This document shows, in pieces, positions 36,076 through 45,113 of a stretch of DNA of 64,000 nt. The stretch's first letter is position 1; each line of letters begins with the position of its first letter. The notes under the pieces are model-generated. The model had not been told where the DNA came from, did no database searches, and saw only the letters and a list, made by a program, of their open reading frames with translations. The position numbers and the translations under genes are program-made. The DNA is from Parasulfuritortus cantonensis (GTDB lineage Bacteria > Pseudomonadota > Gammaproteobacteria > Burkholderiales > Thiobacillaceae): contig NZ_SJZB01000042.1 in the NCBI RefSeq assembly GCF_004337445.1, forward strand, positions 124,001 to 188,000. Reading direction: 5' to 3'.

Positions 36076-36558
36076 ATGAGCACTGAAACCTTGTTCACAA
36101 CCCAGGCTGCGGCGGAGTGGCTGCATGAGGCCATCTCTGGCGAGTCACCGGACTACTGGCGGCAGGCACTTATCAACAATCGCCGCCCGGATCGTAATCC
36201 GCCCCACCGTATCCAGTTTTCGACTTTGGGACGTGCTGCGCTCTATACCCTTGAAGCCCTGAAAGGCTTTGCAGAGTTCGAGAAGTCCCGAAGGCTTGGT
36301 CGGCTCAAGCTGACAGGGCGGGCAGCCGAAACCATCCACGCCTTTGGTATTGGGCAAAGTGGTGGAAGCACCAACGGGCGAAAGTGGAGGGGGGGAAGTG
36401 CCAACCTCTCCACCGACGGCGACGGCAATGTGTTCGTTCAAGTCATCATCAACGAGCCGTTGATGGTCTTCGTGATGTCGCCGGACCAATCTGCTGAGTT
36501 CGGTAAAGAACTGGCAGAAGCGGGACGGGCGGCGAAGCGCCAACAGGGGGCCAAATGA
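36076..36558 (+). CDS. Element-encoded protein, possible DNA-binding
   Basis: A 160-residue protein starting MSTETLFTTQAAAEWLHEAIS (an in-frame ATG nine codons earlier is possible). The N-terminal TTQAAAEWL and PDYWRQALINNRRPDRN suggest a small helix-turn-helix domain. The C-terminal half is glycine/serine-rich and then beta-like. Its stop overlaps the next gene in an ATGA. I do not recognise a family; a regulatory or replication-accessory role is a guess from context. Confidence 0.6.
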   Translation: MSTETLFTTQAAAEWLHEAISGESPDYWRQALINNRRPDRNPPHRIQFSTLGRAALYTLEALKGFAEFEKSRRLGRLKLTGRAAETIHAFGIGQSGGSTNGRKWRGGSANLSTDGDGNVFVQVIINEPLMVFVMSPDQSAEFGKELAEAGRAAKRQQGAK

Positions 36559-36929
36559 CTGCCGCCAGAATCCAGACGCTTTCGGTCAGCGAAGTCGCGT
36601 TCATTCTTCGTGCCCGTCTTGGGCCAATGCGAAATTGGACCAACTTTCTGACCGACAACCTTAGAGGCCGTCAAAGCGTTGCGGGCCTGACCCTCATGCC
36701 TTGTGGTCGGCGCCATGACGGGAAAGGACATAGGCCCATCTACGACCTTGCTGACGTGACAGCCTTTATTGAGGCGGTCAAAGTTGCTGTTCCCTCAGCA
36801 GGAAGGGTGCCAGTGCGCACAATGGCACTGCTTGTTGATAAGGCGCGGAACTGGCGGATTAACAAATTCGACGAGGGAGGTAATCCTGTTGCCGCCCTGC
36901 GGCGTTCACTGGCCATATGCGGCGCATGA
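36555..36929 (+). CDS. Small protein, possible helix-turn-helix
   Basis: A 124-residue basic protein. SVSEVAFILRARLGPMRNWTNFL followed by RPIYDLADVTAFIEAV resembles the layout of MerR/excisionase-type winged helix proteins (helix-turn-helix, then a Y-D-L-x-D-V-x-x-F segment). It is translationally coupled to the upstream gene and ends one base before the next start, so three genes form one unit. An excisionase or repressor role for the element is possible but unproven. Confidence 0.6.
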   Translation: MTAARIQTLSVSEVAFILRARLGPMRNWTNFLTDNLRGRQSVAGLTLMPCGRRHDGKGHRPIYDLADVTAFIEAVKVAVPSAGRVPVRTMALLVDKARNWRINKFDEGGNPVAALRRSLAICGA

Positions 36930-36930
36930 T

Positions 36931-37419
36931 ATGGATGCAGCCAGCATCGGGCGGTTTCCGAACTTCCCCTTGAGTGCATTCCCGCACAAATTGGCGTGGC
37001 ACTACACACCACGCTTGAACCTTGAGGGCATTATCCAAGCGGGGCGGATTTTGCCGGCAAGATACACGCCAGCCCAAAGGCGAGTCATTTATTTCACGAC
37101 CAACTCCGCTAGACCGATAGATCGCCAGAATGCATACGGTAAATGGCTGAGGTTTGGCTATGAGGGCACAGACCTATTTCCAATATCCAGGCTTCGAACG
37201 CTGATACGTGCCAATCCGATTATTCCGTGTGTTGAAGAGGCTTTCTTGGAACCTCATGGCTGGCGGCTATTCAACGAAACTAAGGATTGGCTGGTTTCAT
37301 TCCGGCCAATTGCGGTGGATGAATTTTCAATCATCCAGGCTACCGATAACGATGGCGAAACATGGCGAGATGTTTGGATAAACCCGAAAAGGGCGGCGGG
37401 TCTTCCGTCCTATCACTGA
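36931..37419 (+). CDS. Unknown protein with HYT motif, possible ADP-ribosyltransferase-like fold
   Basis: A 162-residue protein. KLAWHYTPRLNLEGIIQAGRILPA and VIYFTTNS resemble the H-Y-[TE] strand, the following NL-x-x-I-x-x-x-G helix and the Y-x-T strand of ADP-ribosyltransferase-like proteins. Candidate later elements are EEAFLEPHGW and DEFSII. No close family is recognised and a catalytic role is unproven. It starts two bases after the preceding stop and ends shortly before a 56-codon gene. Confidence 0.6.
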   Translation: MDAASIGRFPNFPLSAFPHKLAWHYTPRLNLEGIIQAGRILPARYTPAQRRVIYFTTNSARPIDRQNAYGKWLRFGYEGTDLFPISRLRTLIRANPIIPCVEEAFLEPHGWRLFNETKDWLVSFRPIAVDEFSIIQATDNDGETWRDVWINPKRAAGLPSYH

Positions 37420-37432
37420 AAGGAAGAAGAAC

Positions 37433-37603
37433 ATGCAATACCTGACTTTGGAACAGACGGCCGATTACCTCGAAGCCGCAACAATCGAGGCCACACACGA
37501 CGCCGGATACGCAATCGTTCATATCGGGCGCAACGCGGCGGACACTCGCTTCGTGCTGGTGAATGACGCGCTCGGTCAGACGGTAGTTACCGAGAGCTTG
37601 TAA
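37433..37603 (+). CDS. 56-residue small protein
   Basis: A short frame, MQYLTLEQTADYLEAATIEA continuing to TVVTESL, preceded by GAAAGGAAGAAGAAC, a good Shine-Dalgarno at proper distance. It is acidic and likely folded as a helix followed by a beta hairpin (YAIVHIG, TRFVLVN). It lies 13 bases after the HYT-motif gene, so it may be its partner, for example an antidote or modulator. Function is unknown. Confidence 0.6.
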   Translation: MQYLTLEQTADYLEAATIEATHDAGYAIVHIGRNAADTRFVLVNDALGQTVVTESL

Positions 37604-37635
37604 CGGGACTATGAGGTAAGGCAACGCTTTACCTC

Positions 37636-38694
37636 ATGGCCTCGTCGTCAGTCACAACTGACTTACACGGTTCAGAAAACAAAACCGCCAGCAGTAAAAC
37701 CACGTGGCGGCAAAAATGTCTGTCAGACGAAGTGAATTATAGCGATTACCCGATAAGCCGTAAGGCATTCAAAGTCAAAGCCTGCGTAGACTGGCTAACC
37801 ATTGCCATCCGCACTTCCCGCCCTACACAGTTTCGACATTTGCAGGCCGAGTTTGAAAAGGTCGGCTGCGGAAAGCTCCACGTCGAGCCGATGGCCGAAG
37901 GGGCGGGCGGCGTGGCTGAAGCATTCATGGTCACGTTTCATGACGACCTTGCAAACGACGTGGCAGCACAGAAAGCAAAGCTCGGCGAGGTCGCCAAGAG
38001 CTATCCCATGATCGGCGAGCCGTCCATTGCCGCCATAGAAATTGCTTGCGACTTCCGGCACAAGGGGCCGGCCGCACTGCACATCAGGGACACGCTGGCG
38101 ATGACGTATCGGCTTCAGGCCAGCCTATTCGCAAAAGATGCGACGAAGCCGCGCCAGTTCGACCCGGCGTTAGGAGAGAAGGGAGCGAACCGCTTCATGG
38201 ATGTTGAAGGCGCACGGCTAGACCCCGGTCTTAACTTCCGAATCGGGAACAGATGGGACTCCTTGTCATGGCAGGTCTACTTCAAATGGACGGACAAGAA
38301 GCGGAACGATGATGTCGTGTATCTGCCGCAATCGAAGTGGCGGGCAAGGGTCGAGGTGACGATGCGAGGTGACGCGCTGCAAGATTACGGCCTGCTGACT
38401 CTGTCCGATCTTGAGTCGTATTCCTTCAACAGACTCACGCCCCTATTCCGCTTTCGCCGTCCAATCGACCCAGCAACCCAGGCAGCCGGCGACCCCTACA
38501 AGTTGATGGCTATTGTCGCTAACCGCCGCATCAACGACGCCACATGCGAGCGTGGTATGCATAGCTTCAACAGCTTGGGCAGGCGGGATTACAGATGGCG
38601 TAATGGACTGCGAGAAGAAAGCCGGCATATCGAGCCGGACGACGAGTTGCAGGCGGCGGTAAAGGGGGCGTTGCGCCGGCTGTCTGTCGGGTAG
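37636..38694 (+). CDS. Replication-initiator-like protein
   Basis: A 352-residue basic protein. KACVDWLTIAIRTSRPTQF followed by the strand IAAIEIACDFRHKG and DDVVYLPQSKWRARVEVTM resembles the beta-strand pattern of rolling-circle or phage-type replication initiators and related HUH-like proteins. I cannot assign the catalytic residues with confidence. If correct, the element could replicate when excised. It is the last gene before the right attachment site, 33 bases after the 56-codon gene. Confidence 0.5.
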   Translation: MASSSVTTDLHGSENKTASSKTTWRQKCLSDEVNYSDYPISRKAFKVKACVDWLTIAIRTSRPTQFRHLQAEFEKVGCGKLHVEPMAEGAGGVAEAFMVTFHDDLANDVAAQKAKLGEVAKSYPMIGEPSIAAIEIACDFRHKGPAALHIRDTLAMTYRLQASLFAKDATKPRQFDPALGEKGANRFMDVEGARLDPGLNFRIGNRWDSLSWQVYFKWTDKKRNDDVVYLPQSKWRARVEVTMRGDALQDYGLLTLSDLESYSFNRLTPLFRFRRPIDPATQAAGDPYKLMAIVANRRINDATCERGMHSFNSLGRRDYRWRNGLREESRHIEPDDELQAAVKGALRRLSVG

Positions 38695-39071
38695 CTCTTG
38701 CGTAAAATATTGGGACAAAACTGACCTTGCGACGCCCCGCCAACCCGCATGGCGACTGACGAAGCCTTCAAGCTCCTATTAACTGACACAACCATGAGTT
38801 GAGATATATAGCCTCACGCCACTTTTTCAAATTGGCATCGGACTGAAGCCGCGCCACGCGCAAGAGCGAAGTCCTAGAAGAAGCGCAAAACGGCGGTGGG
38901 GAACCTTGTTTTAACTGGGGCAATTTCCGAAGACTCTTATACATCGGGTCGCCTCTCGTTATAATTGCCGCAAGTGAGTGTCCCGATTGGGACACTTTGC
39001 GATGTCCAAGCCGGCCCTCTCGGCATGTTTAATCAACAGGTTAGATGGTTGCTGGTGGTGATACGGGTGAC
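38695..39071. other. Non-coding right end of the element
   Basis: About 375 bases of low-GC sequence without a convincing gene. It contains a consensus TATAAT at 38960-38965 and a perfect inverted repeat at 38978-38995. A short minus-strand frame ending at 38768 lacks a ribosome binding site and recognisable motifs. Confidence 0.5.
38978..38995. promoter_or_regulatory. Perfect inverted repeat near attR
   Basis: GTGTCCC, a GATT spacer and GGGACAC. It lies 12 bases downstream of a TATAAT box (38960-38965), so it could be an operator at an outward-facing promoter or a small hairpin at the start of a transcript entering miaB. Confidence 0.5.
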
Positions 39072-39089
39072 TCTGCCCATCACCACCAC
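39072..39089 (+). repeat. attR: direct repeat of the tRNA-Met 3' end
   Basis: TCTGCCCATCACCACCAC, identical to 32886-32903 with different flanking bases on both sides. It marks the right boundary of the element, 32 bases before miaB. Confidence 0.9.
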
Positions 39090-39121
39090 TCCCTTTTCTC
39101 CCCCAGCAATTCCCGTCCCGC

Positions 39122-40453
39122 GTGGCACGCAAAGTATTCATCAAGACCTTCGGCTGCCAGATGAACGAGTACGACTCGGCCAAGATGGCGGACGTGCTCG
39201 GCGGCGAGGCCTTCGAGACCACCGACCGGCCTGAAGAGGCCGACGTCATCCTGTTCAACACCTGCTCGATACGCGAGAAGGCGCAGGAGAAGGTGTTCAC
39301 CGATCTGGGCATGGTCAAGCACCTGAAGCAGGCGAACCCCGACCTGATTATCGGCGTCGGCGGCTGCGTGGCCAGCCAGGAAGGCGCCGCCATCGTCCAG
39401 CGCGCCCCCTACGTCGACCTGGTGTTCGGACCCCAGACCCTGCACCGCCTGCCGGCCATGCTCGCCAAGCGGCGCCAGAGCGGGCGCGCCCAGGTGGACA
39501 TCGAGTTTCCCGAGATCGAGAAATTCGACCATCTGCCGCCGGCGCGGGTCGAAGGGCCGTCCGCCTTCGTCTCGATCATGGAGGGCTGCAGCAAGTACTG
39601 TACCTATTGCGTGGTCCCGTTCACCCGCGGCGAGGAAGTTTCCCGGCCGCTCGCCGACGTCCTCGCCGAGGTGGCCCACCTGGCCGGCGGGGGGGTGAAG
39701 GAGATCACCCTGCTGGGCCAGAACGTCAACGCCTACCTGGGCGAGATGCCCGATGGCGACACCGCCGACTTCGCACTCCTGATCGAGCTGGTGGCCGAGA
39801 TCCCGGGCGTCGAGCGCATCCGCTACACGACGTCGCACCCGCGCGAATTCAGCCAGCGCCTGATCGACACCTACGCCAGGGTGCCCAAGCTGGTCTCCCA
39901 CTTGCACCTGCCCGTGCAGTCGGGCTCCGACCGCGTCCTGGCCGCCATGAAGCGCGGCTACACCGTACTGGAGTACAAGAGCATCATCCGCAAGGTGCGC
40001 GCCGTGCGCCCGGACATCGCCATCGCCACCGACTTCATCGTCGGTTTCCCGGGCGAGACCGAGGACGATTTCGAGGCCACCATGCGGCTGCTCGAGGAGG
40101 TCAACTACGACCACTCGTTCAGCTTCGTGTACAGCCCGCGTCCCGGCACGCCGGCCGCCGGCATGGCGGACGACACTCCGCAGGCGGTCAAGCTGGCCCG
40201 CCTGCACCGCCTCCAGGCGCAGCTCGACCGCCAGGTGAAGGCCTACAGCGAGGCCATGGTCGGCACGGTGCAGCGGGTCCTGGTCGAAGGGCCGTCCAAG
40301 AAGGACGCCAACGAGCTGATGGGCCGCACCGAGAACAACCGGGTGGTCAACTTCGCCGGCGACGCGCGCCTGATCGGCCACTTCGTCGACGTCACGATCA
40401 CCAAGGCCCTGCCCAACAGCCTGCGCGGCGAAGTGCTAACCTCAGAACACTGA
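39122..40453 (+). CDS. miaB: tRNA-2-methylthio-N6-dimethylallyladenosine synthase
   Basis: A 443-residue radical-SAM methylthiotransferase modifying i6A37 of tRNAs. The N-terminal UPF0004 domain has the auxiliary-cluster cysteines ([10 protein letters not shown] with Cys12, [18 protein letters not shown]). The radical-SAM cluster is GCSKYCTYC (Cys156, Cys160, Cys163), and the C-terminal TRAM domain follows. It uses a GTG start in GTGGCACGCAAA. It leads the miaB-ybeZ-ybeY-corC cluster that is widely conserved in proteobacteria. Its upstream region now consists of the right end of the integrated element. Confidence 0.96.
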   Translation: MARKVFIKTFGCQMNEYDSAKMADVLGGEAFETTDRPEEADVILFNTCSIREKAQEKVFTDLGMVKHLKQANPDLIIGVGGCVASQEGAAIVQRAPYVDLVFGPQTLHRLPAMLAKRRQSGRAQVDIEFPEIEKFDHLPPARVEGPSAFVSIMEGCSKYCTYCVVPFTRGEEVSRPLADVLAEVAHLAGGGVKEITLLGQNVNAYLGEMPDGDTADFALLIELVAEIPGVERIRYTTSHPREFSQRLIDTYARVPKLVSHLHLPVQSGSDRVLAAMKRGYTVLEYKSIIRKVRAVRPDIAIATDFIVGFPGETEDDFEATMRLLEEVNYDHSFSFVYSPRPGTPAAGMADDTPQAVKLARLHRLQAQLDRQVKAYSEAMVGTVQRVLVEGPSKKDANELMGRTENNRVVNFAGDARLIGHFVDVTITKALPNSLRGEVLTSEH

Positions 40454-40470
40454 GTCAGCCAGCCACCCCG

Positions 40471-41421
40471 ATGCAAATCACCTTTCCGGACGCCGACAAC
40501 CACCGTCTGGCCAACCTGTGCGGCGTACTGGACGAAAACCTGCGCCAGATCGAGACCGCACTGAACGTCAACATCGCCCGCCGCGGCGAGGTCTTCAACG
40601 TCACCGGGCCGGACCGCCAGGTCGAACAGGCCGAACGCCTGCTGCGCGACTTCTATCAGCGTGCCCGCCGGGCACTCGACATCGACGACATCCAGCTGGC
40701 CTTGGTCGAGGTGACCCACAAGCCGGTCGCCGAGGCCGGCCCGGAGTCAGACATGCCGGTGCTGATGACCCGGCGCACCGGCCTGCATGGCCGCACCGCG
40801 CGGCAGAACCAGTACATCCGGCAGATCCAGGAACACGACATCACCTTCGGTATCGGCCCGGCCGGCACCGGCAAGACCTACCTGGCCGTGGCCGGTGCGG
40901 TCGACGCCCTGGAGCGCGACCTGGTCAAGCGCATCGTCCTGGTGCGCCCGGCGGTGGAGGCGGGCGAGCGGCTCGGCTTCCTGCCCGGCGACCTGATCCA
41001 GAAGGTCGACCCCTACCTGCGCCCGCTCTACGACGCCTTGTACGACCTCATGGGCTTCGACAAGGCGACGCGCCAGTTCGAGAAGGCGGTCATCGAGATC
41101 GCGCCCCTGGCCTTCATGCGCGGGCGCACCCTCAACCATGCCTTCATCATCCTGGACGAGGCCCAGAACACCACGCCCGAGCAGATGAAGATGTTCCTGA
41201 CCCGGATCGGCTTCGGCTCCAAGGCCGTGGTGACCGGCGACGTCACCCAGATCGACCTGGCCCGGGGCCAGCAGAGCGGCCTCATCGAGGCGCGCCTGGT
41301 CCTCAAGGAGGTGCGCGGCATCGCCTTCACCGAATTCCAGAACGACGACGTGGTGCGCCACCCGCTGGTGGCTCGCATCATCGACGCCTACGACGCCTAT
41401 GGCAAACGCGCCGAAGCTTGA
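40471..41421 (+). CDS. ybeZ: PhoH-like ATPase YbeZ
   Basis: A 316-residue PhoH-family NTPase. A KH-like N-terminal part (about 1-90) precedes the ATPase, with Walker A GPAGTGKT (129-136) and Walker B FIILDEAQ (DEAQ at 229-232). It works with the YbeY RNase in RNA metabolism; the exact activity is not settled. The gene lies 17 bases after miaB and overlaps ybeY by 23 bases. Confidence 0.94.
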   Translation: MQITFPDADNHRLANLCGVLDENLRQIETALNVNIARRGEVFNVTGPDRQVEQAERLLRDFYQRARRALDIDDIQLALVEVTHKPVAEAGPESDMPVLMTRRTGLHGRTARQNQYIRQIQEHDITFGIGPAGTGKTYLAVAGAVDALERDLVKRIVLVRPAVEAGERLGFLPGDLIQKVDPYLRPLYDALYDLMGFDKATRQFEKAVIEIAPLAFMRGRTLNHAFIILDEAQNTTPEQMKMFLTRIGFGSKAVVTGDVTQIDLARGQQSGLIEARLVLKEVRGIAFTEFQNDDVVRHPLVARIIDAYDAYGKRAEA

Positions 41422-41863
41422 CCTGACCGTCCAGTACGCCATGGCCAAGGACGGCCTGCCGGGCCGCGCCCAGTTCCGCGCGTGGGCCAGGGCGGCGCTC
41501 CAGCACGACGTCGTCGCCACCCTGCGCATCGTCGACGCCGACGAGGGCCGGGCGCTCAACCGCGACTACCGCGGCAAGGACTACGCCACCAACGTGCTGA
41601 CCTTCGAATACGGCCCGGACGCGAGCCTGGCCGGCGCCCCGTTGGCCGGCGACGTGGTCGTCTGCGCGCCGGTGGTGGTGCGCGAGGCCGCCGAGCAGGG
41701 CAAGGACCCGCTGGCCCACTACGCGCACCTGACCGTGCACGGCATGCTGCACCTGCAGGGCTACGACCACGAGACCGACGCCGAGGCCGCTGTCATGGAG
41801 GCGTTGGAAAGTTTTGTTATGATGCGCATGGGCTTTCCCGATCCATATCAATACCATGAGTGA
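41399..41863 (+). CDS. ybeY: Endoribonuclease YbeY
   Basis: A 154-residue zinc-dependent RNase acting in 16S rRNA 3' maturation and ribosome quality control. The metal site [11 protein letters not shown] gives ligands His114, His118 and His124. [18 protein letters not shown] is the other conserved block. It overlaps ybeZ at its start and corC at its end by a few bases, so it is tightly coupled in the operon. Confidence 0.95.
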   Translation: MANAPKLDLTVQYAMAKDGLPGRAQFRAWARAALQHDVVATLRIVDADEGRALNRDYRGKDYATNVLTFEYGPDASLAGAPLAGDVVVCAPVVVREAAEQGKDPLAHYAHLTVHGMLHLQGYDHETDAEAAVMEALESFVMMRMGFPDPYQYHE

Positions 41864-42695
41864 CGACAGTAACCCGCGACCTAGTCTGATAGAACGCATC
41901 ACCGCCTGGCTCTCTCCCGAGCCGGATAACCGCGAGGAACTGCTCGACCTCCTGCACGCCGCCTACGACAAGAACCTGCTCGATGCCGACGCCCTGTCGA
42001 TGATCGAGGGGGTCATGCAGGTGTCCGAGATGCAGGTGCGCGAGATCATGCTGCCGCGTGCCCAGATGGACGTGGTCGACGTCAACGATCCCCACGACGA
42101 CATCCTGCGTTTCGTCCTCGAGACCGCCCACTCCCGTTTCCCGGCCGTCGACGGCGACCGCGACAACGTGGTCGGCATCCTGCTCGCCAAGGACCTGCTG
42201 CGCCTGTACGCGGAGGAGGACGTCAACCTGCGCGAGATGCTGCGCCCGGCCGTGTTCGTGCCGGAGTCCAAACGCCTCAACATCCTCCTGCGCGAATTCC
42301 GTTCCTCGCGCAACCACATCGCCATCGTCGTCGACGAATACGGCGGCGCGGCCGGCCTGGTCACCATCGAGGATGTCCTCGAGCAGATCGTCGGCGACAT
42401 CGAGGACGAATACGACTACGACGAGGACGAAGACAACATCCTCCAGGAGACCGACCACAGCTGGCGGGTCAAGGCACAGACCGAGATCGCCGACTTCAAC
42501 GAGATCGTCGGCGCCGACTTCCCCGACGACGAGTTCGACACCGTCGGCGGCCTCGTGGTCAACGCCTTCGGACGCATGCCAAAGCGGGGCGAATGCGTCG
42601 ATACCGGGGGATTCCACTTCCGGGTCACGCGCGCCGACAGCCGCCGCCTGCACACCGTCGTGGTCCAGCGTCAGGCGCTGCCCGAGGCCGCCTGA
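41856..42695 (+). CDS. corC: CorC/HlyC family transporter-associated protein
   Basis: A 279-residue cytoplasmic protein with two CBS domains (about residues 65-185) and a C-terminal CorC_HlyC domain (about 200-275, [19 protein letters not shown]). It lacks the membrane DUF21 part, as in E. coli CorC. It has been linked to magnesium/cobalt homeostasis. An acidic stretch [11 protein letters not shown] joins the two parts. It overlaps ybeY by eight bases. Confidence 0.93.
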   Translation: MSDDSNPRPSLIERITAWLSPEPDNREELLDLLHAAYDKNLLDADALSMIEGVMQVSEMQVREIMLPRAQMDVVDVNDPHDDILRFVLETAHSRFPAVDGDRDNVVGILLAKDLLRLYAEEDVNLREMLRPAVFVPESKRLNILLREFRSSRNHIAIVVDEYGGAAGLVTIEDVLEQIVGDIEDEYDYDEDEDNILQETDHSWRVKAQTEIADFNEIVGADFPDDEFDTVGGLVVNAFGRMPKRGECVDTGGFHFRVTRADSRRLHTVVVQRQALPEAA

Positions 42696-42777
42696 TCACC
42701 GTTTTCGCCGGGCACCCTTGTAAAACGCCGGAGTGACCATTAACTTACCGGCTTCGCCAACTGATGCCTTGAATCCC

Positions 42778-43773
42778 ATGTTGTCCGACTGGAACGAATT
42801 CCTGCGTGGCCAGACGCTCGGCGGTGCCGCCGTCGACCCGGCCGCCGCCCGTGCCGAGCTGGTGCTCGCCGACCTATCCCATTGGGGCCTGATCGCCTTC
42901 GCCGGCGACGAGGCGCAAACCTTCCTGCACAGCCAGGTGACCAACGACCTGCGCGGCCTCGGGCCCGAGCGGGCCGTGTTCGCCGGCTACTGCTCGGCCA
43001 AAGGCCGCATGCTGGCCAATTTCCTCGTCTTCAAGCGCGACGGCGACATCCTGGTCATGCTGCCCGAGACCCTCCGGGAGGCCGTGCGCAAGCGCCTCGC
43101 CATGTTCATCCTGCGCAGCAAGGTGACGGCGCGCGACGCCAACGGCGACTGGGTGCGCCTGGGTCTGTCCGGGCCGGGTGCCGGTGCCCTGCTGGCCGAC
43201 GCCCTGGCGACCGCGCCCGGGCCCGGAATCATGGCCATGGCCCATACCGAGGCCGCCTTCGCCATCCGCCTGGGCGACGAACGCTTCGACATCTTCGTCC
43301 GGCCCGGGCAGGCGCCGGACCTGTGGCGCGCCTTGGCGGCGCGGGCCCGCGCGGTCGCCGCCCCGGTGTGGGACTGGCTGATGGTCGACGCCGGCATCCC
43401 GGCGGTCGTGCCGGCCACCCAGGACCAATTCGTGCCGCAGATGGCCAACATGATCGAGCTGGGCGGCGTGAGCTTCCAGAAGGGCTGCTACCCGGGCCAG
43501 GAGATCGTCGCCCGCAGCCAGTACCTGGGTACCCAGAAGCGCCGTCTCTACCTGGCCCACGTCGAGTCCGAGGTGCAGCCGGGCGAGCCGGTCTACAGCC
43601 CGGCCGGCGGTGACCAGCCGGTCGGCCAGGTCGCCAATGCGGCGGCCGCCCCGGGCGGCGGCTACGATGTCCTGGCGGTCCTGCAGATCAGCGCCTACGA
43701 GTCGGGCGCGGTGCATCTGGGCAAGGAGGGCGGCCCCGCGCTGGCCTTCCGTCCACTCGCCTACATGGGGTGA
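42778..43773 (+). CDS. ygfZ: tRNA-modifying/Fe-S cluster assembly protein YgfZ
   Basis: A 331-residue folate-dependent protein of the GcvT-like fold that supports Fe-S enzymes such as MiaB. The family hallmark KGCYPGQEIVAR is present with Lys235 and Cys237. ATG at 42778 is chosen because conserved sequence starts there; a GTG at 42733 would add 15 residues. Its nearness to miaB, a known client, fits. It stops four bases before slmA. Confidence 0.92.
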   Translation: MLSDWNEFLRGQTLGGAAVDPAAARAELVLADLSHWGLIAFAGDEAQTFLHSQVTNDLRGLGPERAVFAGYCSAKGRMLANFLVFKRDGDILVMLPETLREAVRKRLAMFILRSKVTARDANGDWVRLGLSGPGAGALLADALATAPGPGIMAMAHTEAAFAIRLGDERFDIFVRPGQAPDLWRALAARARAVAAPVWDWLMVDAGIPAVVPATQDQFVPQMANMIELGGVSFQKGCYPGQEIVARSQYLGTQKRRLYLAHVESEVQPGEPVYSPAGGDQPVGQVANAAAAPGGGYDVLAVLQISAYESGAVHLGKEGGPALAFRPLAYMG

Positions 43774-43776
43774 GGC

Positions 43777-44394
43777 GTGGCCAAGGCGGGCGAACGCAAG
43801 CTCCAGATACTGCAGACCCTGGCGGAGATGCTCGAGGCGCCGCAGGCGGAAAAGATCACCACCGCCGCGCTGGCGGCGCGCCTGGGCGTGTCCGAGGCGG
43901 CCCTGTACCGCCACTTCGCCAGCAAGGCGCAGATGTATGAGGGCCTGATCGAGTTCATCGAGACGACGCTGTTCGGCCTGATCAACCGCATCGGCGCCGA
44001 CGAGGCGGCGGGTGCCGAGTCGGTACTGGCCATGGCCAAGGTGCTGCTGGCCTTCGCGGAGAAGAACCGCGGCATGTGCCGGGTCCTGACCGGCGAGGTC
44101 TTGGTGAACGAGAACCCGCGCCTGCAGGCGCGGGTGAATCAACTGCTCGACCGTATCGAGGTCAGCCTCAAGCAAGCCGTGCGGATCGCCGCCGGGCGCG
44201 GTGGCCTGGCCGCGGACCTGGATGCCGGTGCCGCCGCCAACCTGGTCCTGGCCTGGGTCCAGGGGCGCTGGCAGCAATTCGTGAAGAGCGGTTTCGCGCG
44301 GGTGCCGACCGAGCAGCTGGTCGCCCAGTGGGGTTTGCTGGCGCGCGCCTTCAGCGCGAGCACACCGGGCAGCCCGGGTCCTTCTTCAGCCTGA
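43777..44394 (+). CDS. slmA: Nucleoid occlusion factor SlmA (TetR family)
   Basis: A 205-residue TetR-fold protein that binds DNA and blocks FtsZ assembly over the nucleoid. The N-terminal HTH reads EKITTAALAARLGVSEAALYRHFASKAQMYEGLIEFIE, the SlmA hallmark region (first 20 residues suffice to see it). It uses a GTG start three bases after ygfZ. Its 3' end overlaps the convergent moeB-like gene by 44 bases; the overlapping tail (STPGSPGPSSA) is poorly conserved in character. Confidence 0.9.
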   Translation: MAKAGERKLQILQTLAEMLEAPQAEKITTAALAARLGVSEAALYRHFASKAQMYEGLIEFIETTLFGLINRIGADEAAGAESVLAMAKVLLAFAEKNRGMCRVLTGEVLVNENPRLQARVNQLLDRIEVSLKQAVRIAAGRGGLAADLDAGAAANLVLAWVQGRWQQFVKSGFARVPTEQLVAQWGLLARAFSASTPGSPGPSSA

Positions 44395-45097
44395 TCGCCC
44401 GCCATTCGGCGGCCAGGGCGTCATACAGCAGCAGGCGGCCGGACAGGCTGGTGCCGATGCCCATCAGCAGTTTCAGCGCCTCCGCCGCCTGCATGGCGCC
44501 GATGATCCCGACCAGCGGGGCGAAGACGCCGAATTCGGCACAGCGCATCTCGGCATCGCGGGCGTTCTCGGGAAACAGGCAGGCGTAGCAGGGGGCCTCC
44601 GGCCGGCGCAGGTCGAAAGCGCTGACCTGGCCGTCGAAACGCACCGCGGCACCCGATACCAGGGGCTTGGCGTGTGCCACGCAGGCGCGGTTGACGGCAT
44701 GCCGGGTGGCGAAGTTGTCGGAGCAATCGAGCACCAGGTCGGCCTCGGCCACGCGGGCGCCGAGGGCATCGCCGGCCAGTCGCTCGGGCAGCGCGGCGAT
44801 CTCGATGTCGGGGTTCATGGCGGCCATGCGGCGGGCCGCCGATGCCGCCTTGTTTTCGCCCAGGCTGGCCATGTCGTGGGCGATCTGGCGTTGCAGGTTG
44901 GTGAGATCCACGGCGTCGTGGTCAGCGAGGCTGATGTGGCCGACGCCGGCGGCGGCGAGGTAGAGCGCCACCGGCGAACCCAGGCCGCCGGCGCCGACGA
45001 TCAGGACGCGGGCAGCGGCCAGGCGGGCCTGGCCGTCGATGCCGATCTGTTCGAGCAGCAGGTGGCGGGAATAGCGCAGCAGCTGGCTATCGTCCAT
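44351..45097 (-). CDS. moeB: MoeB/ThiF-type adenylyltransferase
   Basis: A 248-residue E1-like enzyme that adenylates the C-terminal glycine of a sulfur-carrier protein such as MoaD or ThiS. The nucleotide loop is GAGGLG (residues 35-40). The substrate arginine region LTNLQRQIAH, and the zinc cysteines CYAC (170, 173) and CPVC (243, 246), are present. MoeB and ThiF cannot be separated on motifs alone; the MoeB assignment rests on overall likeness and lack of a thi operon. It is convergent with slmA and 16 bases downstream of ctpA. Confidence 0.9.
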   Translation of the reverse strand: MDDSQLLRYSRHLLLEQIGIDGQARLAAARVLIVGAGGLGSPVALYLAAAGVGHISLADHDAVDLTNLQRQIAHDMASLGENKAASAARRMAAMNPDIEIAALPERLAGDALGARVAEADLVLDCSDNFATRHAVNRACVAHAKPLVSGAAVRFDGQVSAFDLRRPEAPCYACLFPENARDAEMRCAEFGVFAPLVGIIGAMQAAEALKLLMGIGTSLSGRLLLYDALAAEWRAIRLKKDPGCPVCSR

Positions 45098-45113
45098 CCC
45101 CGCCCCAGCCGGT

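Larger units (their letters stand above)
32904..39089 (+). mobile_element. Integrative element in tRNA-Met, about 6.2 kb
   Basis: The segment is bounded by an 18-bp direct repeat (one copy in the tRNA 3' end, one before miaB). It begins with a tyrosine integrase next to the tRNA. GC is clearly lower than in the flanks. Other cargo includes a serine recombinase, small DNA-binding-like proteins, a replication-initiator-like protein and unknown genes. No phage structural or conjugation genes are visible. It looks like a small plasmid-like or satellite integrative element. Removing it would place miaB directly after tRNA-Met. Confidence 0.88.

Noticed and set aside
38768..38995. Short minus-strand frame near attR
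   Set aside because: No ribosome binding site, no motif, and it starts within the palindrome; treated as non-coding.
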